Of a stretch of 64,000 nt of DNA, positions 28,030-39,127 are shown piece after piece. This DNA comes from Saturnia japonica (lineage: Eukaryota; Arthropoda; Insecta; Lepidoptera; Saturniidae). The first letter of the stretch is position 1. Each line of letters starts with the position of its first letter. The position numbers and the translations under genes are program-made. The DNA is taken from positions 33,001 through 97,000 of the forward strand of contig JAVKPJ010000049.1 in the NCBI GenBank assembly GCA_033032175.1, given 5' to 3'. The notes beneath the pieces were generated by a model. That model had not been told where the DNA came from and searched no databases. It saw nothing but the letters and a program-made list of their open reading frames with translations.

Positions 28030-29675
28030 TTATTTATTTCTCCTTTTTTGCCACATTACAACCTTTTCCAAGAATTCCATGAGAATAGCTCTAGTATCAT
28101 CCTCCGCCATCCAAACCGATAACGTGCCGAGGTCCACCCTACAGCCTAGCCTTTGCTCGAGGTCATACCTGGACGAGCCGAAACGTGGACAATCCATAAT
28201 TAGGTGAAAGATTGTCTCGGCAATATCCGAGTCGCATTCACACGCGGGACTGTCCCTGATCTTGAAGCGGTGCAGGTACGCAGCGAATCCTCCGTGGCCT
28301 GTGATTGCCTGGACATGGGCGGGTAACAGTTTGGCCTTCCTCACCACACGGTGTGCATCAGCCACACTAGGGAAGAAGGCCCGCGTCACCTCGCCCGTGT
28401 CAGAGGACTCATAGCGTACCTGCCACTTAAGGACAGTCTCCTCTCGTATTATCTTCTTTGCATAAGACACCGGATACCGATCGTAGTCAGCCACCGATTT
28501 TTTTGGGCAGCTCTCTTCGCCAATTGGTCGGCTCGCTCGTTACCCGCGGTGCCGACATGAGCCCTAACCCAGTGCAGTCGAACGGATCTTCCCCCTGCAC
28601 GGATTTCCCGGAGAGCCAGCTGCGTTGCAAGAGCCAGGCGGTGTGGCGGGGCCGGTTTGCCAGCATCTCCAGCGACGACTTAGAGTCGCTGTAGATGCTG
28701 ACATCCTCGTCTCTAGCCTTTTTGACCGCCTGTACCGCTCTATACAACGCATATAGCTCTGCCTGGAAAACCGTGCAGAAGGACTCCAGGCGAAAAGTAG
28801 AGAACCTGGCCTCTTGCCCCTCCCTCCACCAGGTCAAGGCGGCTCCCACTCCACTATCTATCTTACTACCATCTGTGAAGATAGCGGAGCCGCCCGACTC
28901 CGGAGGGGCTTCCATGCTCTCATACTTTTCCCCTTCGCACTCCACCGGATGAGGGTACTCGGCGAAGGTTACTGGCCGCTCCATTTCTCGACCGACCACG
29001 ATCTCGTCCAGGAGCTCGCCCCTCTTGATACGGTATAGCCTGTGCACCTCTTGGGCACGGAGGTCCAACGGGAGCAAGTCTGCCAGAACTATTGCCGCGG
29101 TCAGCGATACCGTGCGGTACGACCTGCAGATTTTTTGGGCGAAGCCCCTCTGCAGTGAGCCCAATTATTTCCGCAGCGAAATTTTTTCCGCTGCAGGGCC
29201 CCAAACATTTGCTGCGTACAGCACGATAGGCTCTATCACCGCAACGTATATTATCCTAACAATCTCCGAGTTCAGACCCCAGCTCACCTTTGCTGCACAT
29301 GCCAACTGCTTATAGATGTCCGCAGCCTTCTTACAGGCAGCAGTGACATGTGCCCCAAAAGTGAGCTTGTCATCGATGATCAGGCCTAACAGTCGAATCT
29401 TGGTTTCCAGCTGCACCCTCACTCCGCCCATGATAATGACTGGAGCGTCAAACTTAAGCCTCCTTGTGAAGACCATAGCCTTTGTCTTCTGTGGCGCGAA
29501 GGAAAGCTTATTTCTGACGCCCCAGTCCATCACAGTCTGCAGAGTAAGGGCCGCGTTCTCCTGAATAGACCTGACCTCCTTCCCGGAGAAAATTAGGACA
29601 ACATCGTCCGCAAATGCCTGACAGTACACTCCCATGGACACGAGCTCCACCAACAGGGAGTCGAGTATAATGTTC
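28030..29675 (-). pseudogene. ORF2 remnant: RT C-terminus, RNase H, zinc region
   Basis: Reading from 29675 leftward: WNIILDSLL, motif C FADDVVLIFSG, KTKAMVFTRR, then RLLGLIIDDKLTFG. An in-frame TAA (29165-29167) interrupts it. Next is a clear RNase H: FTDGSK, AELYALYRA and YSDSKSSLEML, with its last part (VRAHVGTAGNERADQL) in another frame from about 28640. A second shift near 28500 sits in a T run. The last frame (to 28030) has ITGHGGFAAYLHR and CEC..H..C. RNase H separates it from the SART-like groups here, which lack it. Family: R1/I-like LINE; exact clade unsure. Confidence 0.8.
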
Positions 29676-30682
29676 CACGATCTCCTTCGAGGCGGCCTCC
29701 CTACTGGCCGGATCTCCGCCATGGGATCTGGAGGCGGAAGCCCTCGCGTCGCTCTACAGGTGGCGCGGGGAGGCGTTGGAGAGAGGAATACGACCTGCGC
29801 CTCGTGAGATCGAGGCGCGGAGGGCAGAGCTCCACCAGATCCTGGTCATGGCGGAGTGGGACCGACGACTGGACCACCCCAGCGCCGGCGTGACGACCGT
29901 CGAGGCCGTGAGGCCTCATTTGACGGCATGGGTACGGAGGCGGCACGGCACCCTAACCTTCCGGCTGACGCAGGTGCTCTCGGGACACGGATGTTTCGGG
30001 AGTTACCTGTGTCGCATAGGCCGAGAGCCAACAGCTGGGGTGCCATCATTGTGGCTGCGCGGTCGATAACGCGCAGCACACATTGGCCGCCTGTCCCGCA
30101 TGGGACTCGTCACGCCGCGACCTCATCGCGGCTATAGGGCCCGATCTCTCACTCCCGACCATCGTTTCGTCCATGGTTGAGAGTGAGAGCGGGTGGAACT
30201 CCGTCGCCTCATTCTGCGAGGACGTCATGCTCGCAAAGGAGGCGGCGGAGAGGGAGAGGGAGCAGACGTCAGAGCTCCCCTCCCGCGGTCGACGAACCCG
30301 GCGGCGCAGGGTCAGGAATGACCTCCTGCCGCCGTAAAAACGGCCTGCGGGTGTCGGACGCGGGCACGTCCTTCGCCCTTGCAGCTAATGCACAGGCCCG
30401 AGGCGTGGCGCATCAGTGTTTCGATGCGCCCCTCGTAGGTTCGTCGGAGGGTGTCACACACATCTCGACCCCTCAGACCGCTGAAGGTGGCCCTTATGAG
30501 GGGCCTACACCCGTCGGGCGAGTAGAAGTAATGCGTAAGCTGTCCCTACTCCCCGGCCAAATGGGTGAAAGAGGAACACCGTGGGGTTTTAGTCAGTAAG
30601 AGTCTGACATACCCCTCTCGAGCTGCCCGGCTCGGGAGGCGGATCCATGCAGGATTTCCCCACGTAAAAAAAAAAAAAAAAA
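29676..30682 (+). mobile_element. Group C element 3' part (duplicate copy)
   Basis: Corresponds to 13290-14296: end of ORF2, 3' UTR and poly(A) at 30666-30682. Its left end is the duplication join, not a retrotransposition 5' end: no telomeric repeat precedes it. Confidence 0.85.
29677..30337 (+). pseudogene. ORF2 C-terminal fragment, group C (duplicate)
   Basis: Matches 13291-13951. Here the frame stays open past the site broken at 13463 (CATGGCGG) but is shifted by an extra G near 30040. Later the VSSMVESESGWNSVASF region and RRTRRRR tail are readable to TAA. Confidence 0.8.
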
Positions 30683-30691
30683 GGTTAGGTT
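30683..30691 (+). repeat. Telomeric repeat remnant (duplicate)
   Basis: GGTTAGGTT, equivalent to 14297-14305. Confidence 0.8.
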
Positions 30692-31059
30692 TGCGAGGGG
30701 TCGAGCAGGCGTGATGAGGTACTTGTATCTCTGATCTGCAGGAGGTGGACCCACAGGCGCAATACAGTTCTTTCCTTTTGGAGAGAACCTTAGCCTGCCA
30801 CCTCAAGACCGTAGTGCGTGGTGAAGAGCCACATCCTTCTCGAGGTGACCCTGTCTCGCTGAACACTACGGATCTAGGCTGGAGAGCCGATAAACACTCC
30901 TAGGTGTGGCGTGTGAGCAGCGCACTCAGTACCGGGTTGGGGCCGATGAGGCTCAAGTTGAGTCCCAAGGGCCCAATTCCGGGGAGCGGCTGGCGGGAGT
31001 GGTTGTCTTCATACCGATCCCGGCTGGCGCACTGCGAACTGGAGGAGGAGTTAAAGGTG

Positions 31060-33583
31060 ATGGATTGTACAAATATCATAGTACTACCCCAGGAGGGTAC
31101 CAGCTGCTCAGTAGTTGGAGAATCCCTCCCCGGGCCTAGCCCGGGCTGCCCCACGTTTTCTGGGGGGGCAAATTTGTACATGAGCTTAATTTAAATACGA
31201 TGACCTTGGCACGAAAATGGATTCCTGATCAGGAACATTCCACGACGACTCTGGCATGCACACGGACCACTGATATTAATGACGGAAACATGGATAGTGC
31301 AAAATTCAAAAATGAACTACCCCAGGAGGGTACCGGCTCCAATGGAGCAGGAGAATCCCTCTCCGGGCCTAGCCCGGGTGCCCCGCGTTTTCTGGGGGGG
31401 GCACAATTTTGCAAGGTGAAGATTCAACGACGACTTTGGCGACCAACAGGACAACCGATTCAATACCGATTGTGGTTTTAAGGAGGAATCCTTCAATCGA
31501 CCGTCTCTCCGTCGAATATTTTTCAGACGCGAGTGAAAATAGCGCAGATACGATGGAAACTGTGGAATCTGCTGAAGGTGGACTGTCCCCTCATATGAGC
31601 CGGTTTTTCCGAAAACGGAAACCGGCTGCGGATTCTTTTTCTGGTGACGAGATTGAAGAAACAACGAGGCCTCGTGTTATTGTCTCCAAAGCGAGGTAGA
31701 GGGCGTCCCATCACCACTGGAGAGTATGCGGGTATGGCAGCAGCAAAGGAGCGATACCTAAAACTCAAGGAGGAGGAACTTCGCCTCTCAGCCGAAGAGG
31801 AGGTGGCGGAGCTAGCCTCACGGCGCGGCTTGAGCGTGCAGCGAAGGGGAATGCTGCCCCTGCCCCCGTGGAGGAACTAGCCTGTAATTTGAATAAGAGG
31901 GTCCTTGGTGACGTGGAGGTTATTCTGAAAGTTGCCCAAAAATCCCATAACCTCAAGGGCACATTCCAGAAGGCCCTGAAGGATGCAGCGGCGTCTATCA
32001 CAGTCGCGATTCAAGAATTTAGCAGCCGGACTACCTCGGAAGAGTTGGTGAGGGTCCAGGCTGCCTACACGAGTTTAGAGGAGAGGTACTCCAAACAGGC
32101 CGAAGAATTGGCAGAGCTCCGTAAAGAGCTAGCGGGCGTAAGGGCAGAGATGGCAAAGGCCCGCTGTCCAGAGCCTGTGATGAGAGAGGTGCCCAGACCT
32201 GCAACTGCCACATCTTCGGAGTCTGCCTCTCTTCCAGTTCATAAAAGGTTGGCTGTGGCACGGGAGGAGTTTCCGCCACTGCCGAAGCATCGCCAAGTGG
32301 GGCCTCAAACTGACTCTTCGGCCGTGGTTACAGTAGAGGTGTTAGACCAGGCGGTGCAGAGAATGATGAATATCATGACTGCCCGCCTGGATTCTTTCCA
32401 AGATAGGCTCCAGCCAGAGAAACGACTCCGACCACCTCTGGCTGCAGACAGAAAAGCCGAACAAATAGCGGCAAAACCTGTGGCTACTCTGGAAGCGCGG
32501 CCGTCTGAGGTCCCTATTCCTCAAAAGTCAGCAGGGAAAAAGGGGAATAAGGTTACAGCCAAGCCAGCAACACAAGCCCCTTCTGCGAGCAGAACAGAAC
32601 CATCGGCATCTAAACCTGCGGAGGGGGAATGGGTGCTAGTTGGAAAGAACGGTCGACCTGAGAAGCCGAAGAAAAAGAAGAAGAAGAAGAAAAAGACGCC
32701 CTCGAAAAGGAGAAGCCTACTAAACTCCGGTCACCGAAAACTACTGCAGTGTCGGTCACAGTACAGCCGAGGCGCAGAAAAGAGGACTCTCCTACTTGGA
32801 GGTCCTCAAGAAAATCAAGACTGATGTGAGGATGGCTGACATCGGTATTTCCGGTATTCGGTGGCGAAAGGCAGCAACTGGGGGGTACCTCCTGACAATA
32901 CCGGGCGCTGCAAGTAGCGAAAAGGCGGATGCATTGGCGGCCAAGATAAGAGAAGCCGTCCCAGCCGAAGGCGTCAAAGTCTCCAGGCCCATGAGGTGTG
33001 CTGACGTGCGCATCACGGGCCTGGATGAGTCTGTTACGGCGGAAGAAGTGGTCGCTGCGGTCGCTGAAACTGCAGGGTGTTCACCGGACCAAATCAAAAC
33101 GAACGGCGTCCGTCCCGGGTTAAGGGGACTGTGGACGTCCGTGGTGTGTCTTGTCCGGTGGATGCGGCAAAAAGGTTGGGTGATGGCCGCCGCCTCCTTA
33201 TTGGGTGGGTTTCGGCACAATTGAAAGTCCTGCCGCCCCGGCCTACAAGGTGCTTCAGATGCCTCCAAGGTGGGCACCTGGGGGTCAAGTGCACATGTGA
33301 GGTTGACTGCAGTGAATTGTGTTTCCGCTGTAGTCAACCGGGGCACAAAGCCGGTGGGTGTGAAGCTGCTCCGCATTGTGCGGTATGTGCAGCCACTAAC
33401 AAGCCCTCCGATCATCGAGTGGGCAGCAGGGCTTGCGGGAAGCCTGCGCCGCAACCCAGTAAGGGGGCCAAGAGAAGAGGCAGGAAGAGGGGCAAGGGTC
33501 CCACTCAGCCCGTAACGTTGCCGGTGGATACTCAGACGCCGGCAATGTCCCAGGAGGCAGAAATGGAATGTCATCAATTATAA
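31060..33583 (+). pseudogene. ORF1 / Gag, group A, frameshifted (duplicate)
   Basis: Equivalent to 14674-17197 with the same frameshifts, including the 7-G run. AT-hook-like GRGRP, coiled coil, Lys block and zinc knuckles are present across frames. Confidence 0.8.
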
Positions 33584-36500
33584 TGGCACTCCATTTTCTT
33601 CAAGGTAATCTCAACCACTGCGCCAGAGCTCAAGACCTCATGTTACAGAGTATGGCGCAGGGGTTGATCCACGTCGCCGTGATGGCTGAGCCGAACTTTG
33701 TCCCACCCGCCGATAACTGGGTGAGCGATCTGGACGGCTCGGTGGCCTTAGTGTCCCAGGCCGCTGCTTGTGCCCTGCCTTTCTCTAACATCTCGAGGGG
33801 TCGGGGGTACGCAGTAGCACATTTCGGTGACGTGGTGGTAGTGGGGGTGTATGCACCCCCAAGTAAAGTCTCACCGACTTCGAGGGTCTCCTCGGGGAGT
33901 TAGGCAGCGTTGTCGGTCGCAGTAATCCTCGCCCCGTCCTAGTTCTCGGGGACTTCAACGCAAAGTCAACGGCTTGGAGTTCCCCGTCCACGGACGCCAG
34001 GGGCGGGGCTCTGGAGGAGTGGGCCATCGGAACGGGCCTGCTTCTTCTTAATCGGGGGTCTGTCAACACGTGCGTGCGACAGCAGGGCGGTTCAATAGTG
34101 GACCTCACATTCGCTAGTCCTGCTTTAGCGCGCCGTATTTCGGGCTGGAAAGTCCTTGAGGGGGTGGAGACGTTGTCGGACCACCGATATATACGGTTCG
34201 ACATCTCCACCCAAACTTCGGGTGGACCAGTCCGGAGGACCCCCGCAGAGCAGGGTCCGCGTTGGGCGTTGAAGCGCCTCGATCGTGAGGCACTTCTGGA
34301 GGCATCCGTCTTGCAGGCCTGGGTGACTGACGAACCATCCGATCGGGCTGCAGACGTCGACGAAGAGGCGGGGCAGCTGCGAGTGGAAATGACACGGGTC
34401 TGCGACGCGGCAATGCCCCGAATTAAGGGGCCGATACCCGCCAGGCGTCAAGTGTACTGGTGGACTGATGAAATCGCGCAATTGCGCGTTGCGTGTGTGG
34501 CTGTCCGACGCCGGTACACTAGGGAGCGACGCAGGCGAGGCCGCGTGCAGTCCGCGTCTTCTACGGAGGAGGAGCTCTATGAAGAGTACAGAGCGGCCAA
34601 ACTGGCCCTCCGTAAGGCTATCGAGCAATCGAAGGCTCTAGCCAGAGAGGAGCTGCTGGAGACGCTCAATCGGGACCCGTGGGGGCGCCCGTACCGTATG
34701 GTACGTGGCAAGTTACGTCAGTGGGCCCCCCCGGTAACCCAGAGTCTTGAGCCACAGCTCCTCCAAGAGGTGGTGGCCGCTCTGTTCCCCTCAAGGGCGG
34801 AGCACACGCCACCGCAGATGGCTCCGCCTATGGCTGCGCCCAACTCGAACCACTCTGGCGACGACAACGAGGTCCCCGAGGTGACCCCGGAAGAGTTGAG
34901 GGTGGCGGTGAAACGCATGCAAGCGAAAAACACCGCCCCAGGACCTGACGGCATACCTGGTCGTGCATGGGTCCTGGCTCAAGAGGCCCTCGAGCCCCGG
35001 CTTTTGGGAATCTTCACGGCGTGTCTTCAGCAGGGCCGGTTTCCACGTTTATGGAAAACCGCAAACTGGTCCTGCTCAGGAAAGCGGGGCGCCCTGCGGA
35101 CTCTCCGTCCGCATACCGGCCCATAGTGCTGTTGGACGAGGTGGCGAAGCTCTGCGAGCGGATAATCGCAGTCCGCCTCGTCCAGCACTTAACAACAATA
35201 GGGCCGGATCTGGCGGATAACCAGTATGGCTTCCGCCAGGGGCGCTCCACAATCGACGCCATAATGCGTGTGAAGATCCAGGCGGAGGAAGCAATTGCTC
35301 GGGGCGAGGTGGTACTGGCGGTGTCTCTTGACATCGCCAACGCTTTTAACACCTTGCCCTGGGCTACAATTAGAGAGGCACTCCGGTTTCATGGAGTGCC
35401 GTCCTACCTCCGCCGCATAGTCGGGGCATACCTCAGTGAGAGGTACGTAACCTTCCCGGGCCAAGAAGGGATGTGTCGGCGAGACGTCGTATCCGGTGTT
35501 CCCCAGGGGTCAGTGTTAGGGCCCCTACTCTGGAACATCGGATACGACTGGGTGTTGCGCGGTGCGCTCCTTCGAGGCGCTAGCGTCGTGTGCTACGCTG
35601 ATGACACGCTGGTGTTAGCCGGGGGAAGACGCACCGCGACGCAATGATGTTAGCGACAGCGTGTGTCGCTCAAGTCGTTGGAAGGATCCGGCGACTGGGG
35701 CTGGAGGTGGCGCTGCGTAAATCCGAGGCTCTGTTCTTCCATGGGCCTCGGAATGCGCCGCCTCAAGGATCTCAGATTGTCGTGGGAGGCGTGTCCATCG
35801 GTGTCGAGTCGTCCATGAAGTATCTCGGCCTCGTCCTCGACAGCCGATGGACCTTCGAAGAGCACTTCCGCAACTGGCTCCCCCGTCTCATGAGCGCAGC
35901 GGGTGCGTTAGCCCGACTGCTGCCGAACATGGGGGGGCCTAATTCCTCTTGCCGGAAGCTGTACCTAGGAATCGTGCGGTCTATGGCCTTGTACGGGGCA
36001 CCCGTATGGGCGTACGGCCTGACGGCCACGAACATTGCCCAATTGCGAAGACCGCAGCGGGCGATGTCTATAAGGGCCACCCGTGGGTACCGCACGATCT
36101 CTTTCGAGGCGGCCTCTCTTCTAGCCGGATCCCCACCCTGGGACCTGGAGGCGAGAGCCCACGCGTCTCTGTATCTTCGACGTGTGGAGGCGCTGGAGCA
36201 AGGTTTACGACTCGCGCCTCGGGAAATCGAGGCGCTGAGGTCACAGTTCCACCAGGTCCTAGTGGTGGACGAGTGGCGCCGACGACTTGAGCGACCGAGC
36301 TCAGGCGTGGCGACAGTGGATGCCGTTCGGCCCGTATTGGCCGAATGGCTAACCAGGCGGCACGGCACCCTGACATTCCGGCTAAACGCAGGTGCTCTCG
36401 GGACACGGCTGTTTCGGGAGCTACCTGTGTCGTATAGGCCGGGAACCGACAGCAGGGTGCCACCATTGTGGCTGTGCGAGGGACACCGCACAGCACACCC

Positions 36501-36759
36501 TCGAAGAATGTCCCGCCTGGGAAACGCCACGCCGCGCGAGCTCGTCGCGGTGATTGGCCTGGATCTCTCGCTCTCGACTGTTGTGAAGTCCATGGTCGAG
36601 AGCGAGACCGGATGGAACTCCGTCGCCTCATTCTGCGAGGACGTTATGCTCACTAAGGAGGTGGCGGAGAGGGAGAGGGAGCAGGCATCACAGCTCCCCT
36701 CCCGCGGTCGACGAACCGTACGGCGGCGACGTGTCAGGGATGACCTACAGCCGCCGTAA
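33583..36759 (+). pseudogene. ORF2 (EN+RT), group A, frameshifted (duplicate)
   Basis: Equivalent to 17197-20373: same indels, same intact CYADDTLV, same two-base insertion near 36536. Starts at the TAATG junction 33581-33585. Confidence 0.85.
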
Positions 36760-37086
36760 ATAAGGCCTGCGGGCGTTGGACGCGGGCACGTCCTTCGCCC
36801 TTGCAGTTAGTGTACAGGCCCGAGGAGAGGCGCATCTGTGTTCGATGCGCCCCTCGACGGTTCGTCAGAGGGTGTCCAATCATCCGACCCCTCAGACCGA
36901 AGGAAGAGGCCCCTCATGAGGGGCTGACACCTGCCGGGTTGAGTGGAAGTTTTTGCTTGCAGTTCCTGCTCCCCGGCCACATAGGTGTGTGGAGAACACC
37001 GTGGGGTTTTTAGTCAGTAAGAGTCTGACATACCCCTCTCGAGCTGCCCGGCTCGGGAGGCGGATCCATGTAGGATTTCCCCCGTT
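36760..37086 (+). other. 3' UTR of group A element (duplicate)
   Basis: Equivalent to 20374-20701. No gene; same hairpins. Confidence 0.7.
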
Positions 37087-37110
37087 AAAAAAAAAAAAAA
37101 AAAAAAAAAA

Positions 37111-37729
37111 GGTTAGGTTTGCGAGGGACACCGCGCAGCACACCCTCGAAGAATGTCCCGCCTGGGAAACGCCACGCCGCGAGCTCGTTGCGGGGATTGG
37201 CCTGGATCTCTCGCTCTCGACTTTTGTGAAGTCCATGGTCGAGAGCGAGACCGGATGGAACTCCGTCGCCTCATTCTGCGAGGACGTTATGCTCACTAAG
37301 GAGGCGGCGGAGAGGGAGAGGGAGCAGGCATCACAGCTCCCCTCCCGCGGTCGACGAACCGTACGGCGGCGACGGGTCAGGGATGACCTACAGCCGCCGT
37401 AAATAAGGCCTGCGGGCGTTGGACGCGGGCACGTCCTTCGCCCTTGCAGTTAGTGTACAGGCCCGAGGCGAGGCGCATCTGTGTTCGATGCGCCCCTCGA
37501 CGGTTCGTCAGAGGGTGTCCAATCATCCGACCCCTCAGACCGAAGGAAGAGGCCCCCCATGAGGGGCTGACACCTGCCGGGTTGAGTGGAAGTTATTGCT
37601 TCAGCATTTCCTGCTCCCCGGCCACATAGGTGTGTGGTGAACACCGTGGGGTTTTAGTCAGTAAGAGTCTGACATACCCCTCTCGAGCTGCCCGGCTCGG
37701 GAGGCGGATCCATGTAGGATTTCCCCACG

Positions 37730-37762
<33 letters not shown>
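37111..37762 (+). mobile_element. 5'-truncated group A element (duplicate copy)
   Basis: GGTTAGGTT (37111-37119), then the equivalent of 20735-21377. The ORF2 fragment is 37124-37402 and the poly(A) ends at 37762. Confidence 0.85.
37124..37402 (+). pseudogene. ORF2 C-terminal fragment, group A (duplicate)
   Basis: 92 codons equivalent to 20739-21017, open to TAA, with no catalytic domain. By chance the frame is open leftward through the poly(A) (as lysines) into the previous 3' UTR; that extension is not meaningful. Confidence 0.8.
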
Positions 37763-37764
<2 letters not shown>

Positions 37765-37944
37765 TTAGGTTAGGTTTAGGTTTAGGTTTAGGTTTAGGTT
37801 TAGGTTTAGGTTTAGGTTTAGGTTTAGGTTTAGGTTTTAGGTTTAGGTTTAGGTTAGGTTAGGTTAGGTTTTAGGTTTAGGTTTAGGTTAGGTTAGGTTA
37901 GGTTAGGTTAGGTTAGGTTAGGTTAGGTTAGGTTAGGTTAGGTT
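37763..37944 (+). repeat. Telomeric tract mixing TTAGG and TTTAGG (duplicate)
   Basis: Same length and unit order as 21378-21559. Independent arrays would not be expected to share this, so it supports a recent or artefactual duplication. Confidence 0.95.
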
Positions 37945-38022
37945 GGGGTGCGAGTCAGGAACCTCCGCGTGGTGCATCCCGGGCAACGTCGGCCGCTTTT
38001 CGGCCGGCGGCTAATACCTGAC
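37945..38022 (+). ncRNA. HDV-like self-cleaving ribozyme (duplicate)
   Basis: Identical in sequence to 21560-21637; it therefore adds no independent covariation. Confidence 0.85.
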
Positions 38023-38446
38023 GAGTGGGGGCCTCGTCTGGCATCCCTCTGCATATCAGAGGGGGCCAACAGACGTGGCGTTGGTGGGCTTGATGTGCAC
38101 GTACACTGCCATCAGGCAGGTAAGTGGGGTATATTTTACCTCACTTACAACCGCCGTTCTCGTAATCCCATCGGAGTGTCGTGGTCATGTCTCGCGGCTT
38201 CGTATGGGACCGAGGGTCTTGGCTTAACCGCCCGGACCGCGAGGAAGAAAACCTCTATAAAAAATTACCCCAATCCTAAGCGGCGGCGCACCGCGAGAGG
38301 ATGCATGGCTGATGGGTTGATCAGTCTTTAGTGCGACCCCCGTCAGAGAACCGGCCGACTCTCTGATGGGTTACGCTAGGCTTACCCAGGTACAGGGGGC
38401 ACTGCCTGGGTGGACCGTTTTTTCCCCCATACTCGTGGGATAAACA
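38023..38446 (+). promoter_or_regulatory. Conserved 5' UTR of groups B, C, D (duplicate)
   Basis: Same as 21638-22061, including TATAAAAAA and the hairpin before the ATG at 38447. Confidence 0.55.
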
Positions 38447-39127
38447 ATGAGCCAAACTTTACCAAAACAAAAAAAAATTAGTGTAAGACATAGTAGTAAG
38501 AATAATGAAGAAGGGAGCAAACGGGCCGATTTGCCACTCAGTGATGGCTGGAGATAGAAAACGTCCTATATCTCGATGACGTCATCGACGAGATCTCACA
38601 AATCTCGACCGTGTCATCCGGCGAGGTTTCTGGTGTGGTTGGGGGGACAGGGAAGCGGACTTATGGGTCCCGGTTTGCGGCATTGGAGGTAGAAGAAGAT
38701 GAGGCAAAAGTGCCCAAACAAAACATGGCCAAAAGAGGAACGGCCCGTTTTCAGGGCGATCAAGAAGCGCGGGTCGCTCAATTCTTAAGAAAACCTGCGC
38801 TGAAGATTCCTATCTGAAGGAAAGAGATGGTGAAAGGGGCGCAAATGTCGAAGTCAGTGGGGCAATGATGAGCGAGGGGGATACCAGTGCAGATTCCTTA
38901 GATGCTGAAGCACTAAGGACGCGCACGGAGGGTGGGGTGTCCACCATTTTGGAGGTTTGCCGCACCTCTGGAAACTTGAAGGGGACGGCAATCAAGGCTC
39001 TCAAAGGTGCGGCCAAAGAACTAAAAGAGGTGGTTGAAGCGCTTATGGAACGCACCGTCAGTAAGGAGACAGCCCGCCTTGGGAGGGAAACAAGGGTGCT
39101 CCGTAAGCAAGTCGATGACCTCAAGAA
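38447..39127 (+). pseudogene. Group B ORF1 N-terminal part, cut at the duplication join
   Basis: Equivalent to 22062-22742, with the same early stop. The last readable piece (38865-39127, LKGT motif and coiled coil) runs into the G-type sequence out of frame and stops at 39155. Confidence 0.75.

Larger units (their letters stand above)
27595..29675 (-). mobile_element. TRAS-oriented non-LTR element with RNase H, 5' part missing
   Basis: Read on the minus strand it ends poly(A)-CCTAACC, the orientation of TRAS elements and opposite to everything else here. It is AT-richer than its neighbours. From right to left it holds the second half of an RT, an RNase H domain and a zinc-like region, then a 3' UTR. 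At 29675 it stops in mid-RT, where the duplicated block begins, so its missing 5' part need not be ordinary 5' truncation. Confidence 0.8.
30692..37110 (+). mobile_element. Group A element, frameshifted (duplicate copy)
   Basis: Equivalent to 14306-20725, poly(A) at 37087-37110. It shares that copy's indels and adds a one-base loss just before the poly(A) (TTCCCCCGTT for TTCCCCACGTT). Confidence 0.85.
29676..39127 (+). repeat. 9.45-kb duplicate of 13290-22742
   Basis: Offset 16386 bp (16385 after a one-base loss near 37081). It includes the end of a group C element, a whole group A element, a truncated group A tail, the variant telomeric tract and the first 1.18 kb of a group B element. Nearly every small indel that breaks the ORFs is present in both copies. 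The few differences I found are one-base: 13463 vs 29849, 13655 vs 30041, and the one near 37081. Left join: mid-RT of the minus-strand element. Right join: inside a G-type ORF1. Confidence 0.9.

Noticed and set aside
36953..37402. A 149-codon frame spanning a 3' UTR, a poly(A) and an ORF2 fragment
   Set aside because: The middle is the poly(A) read as lysines; it joins two separate insertions by chance.
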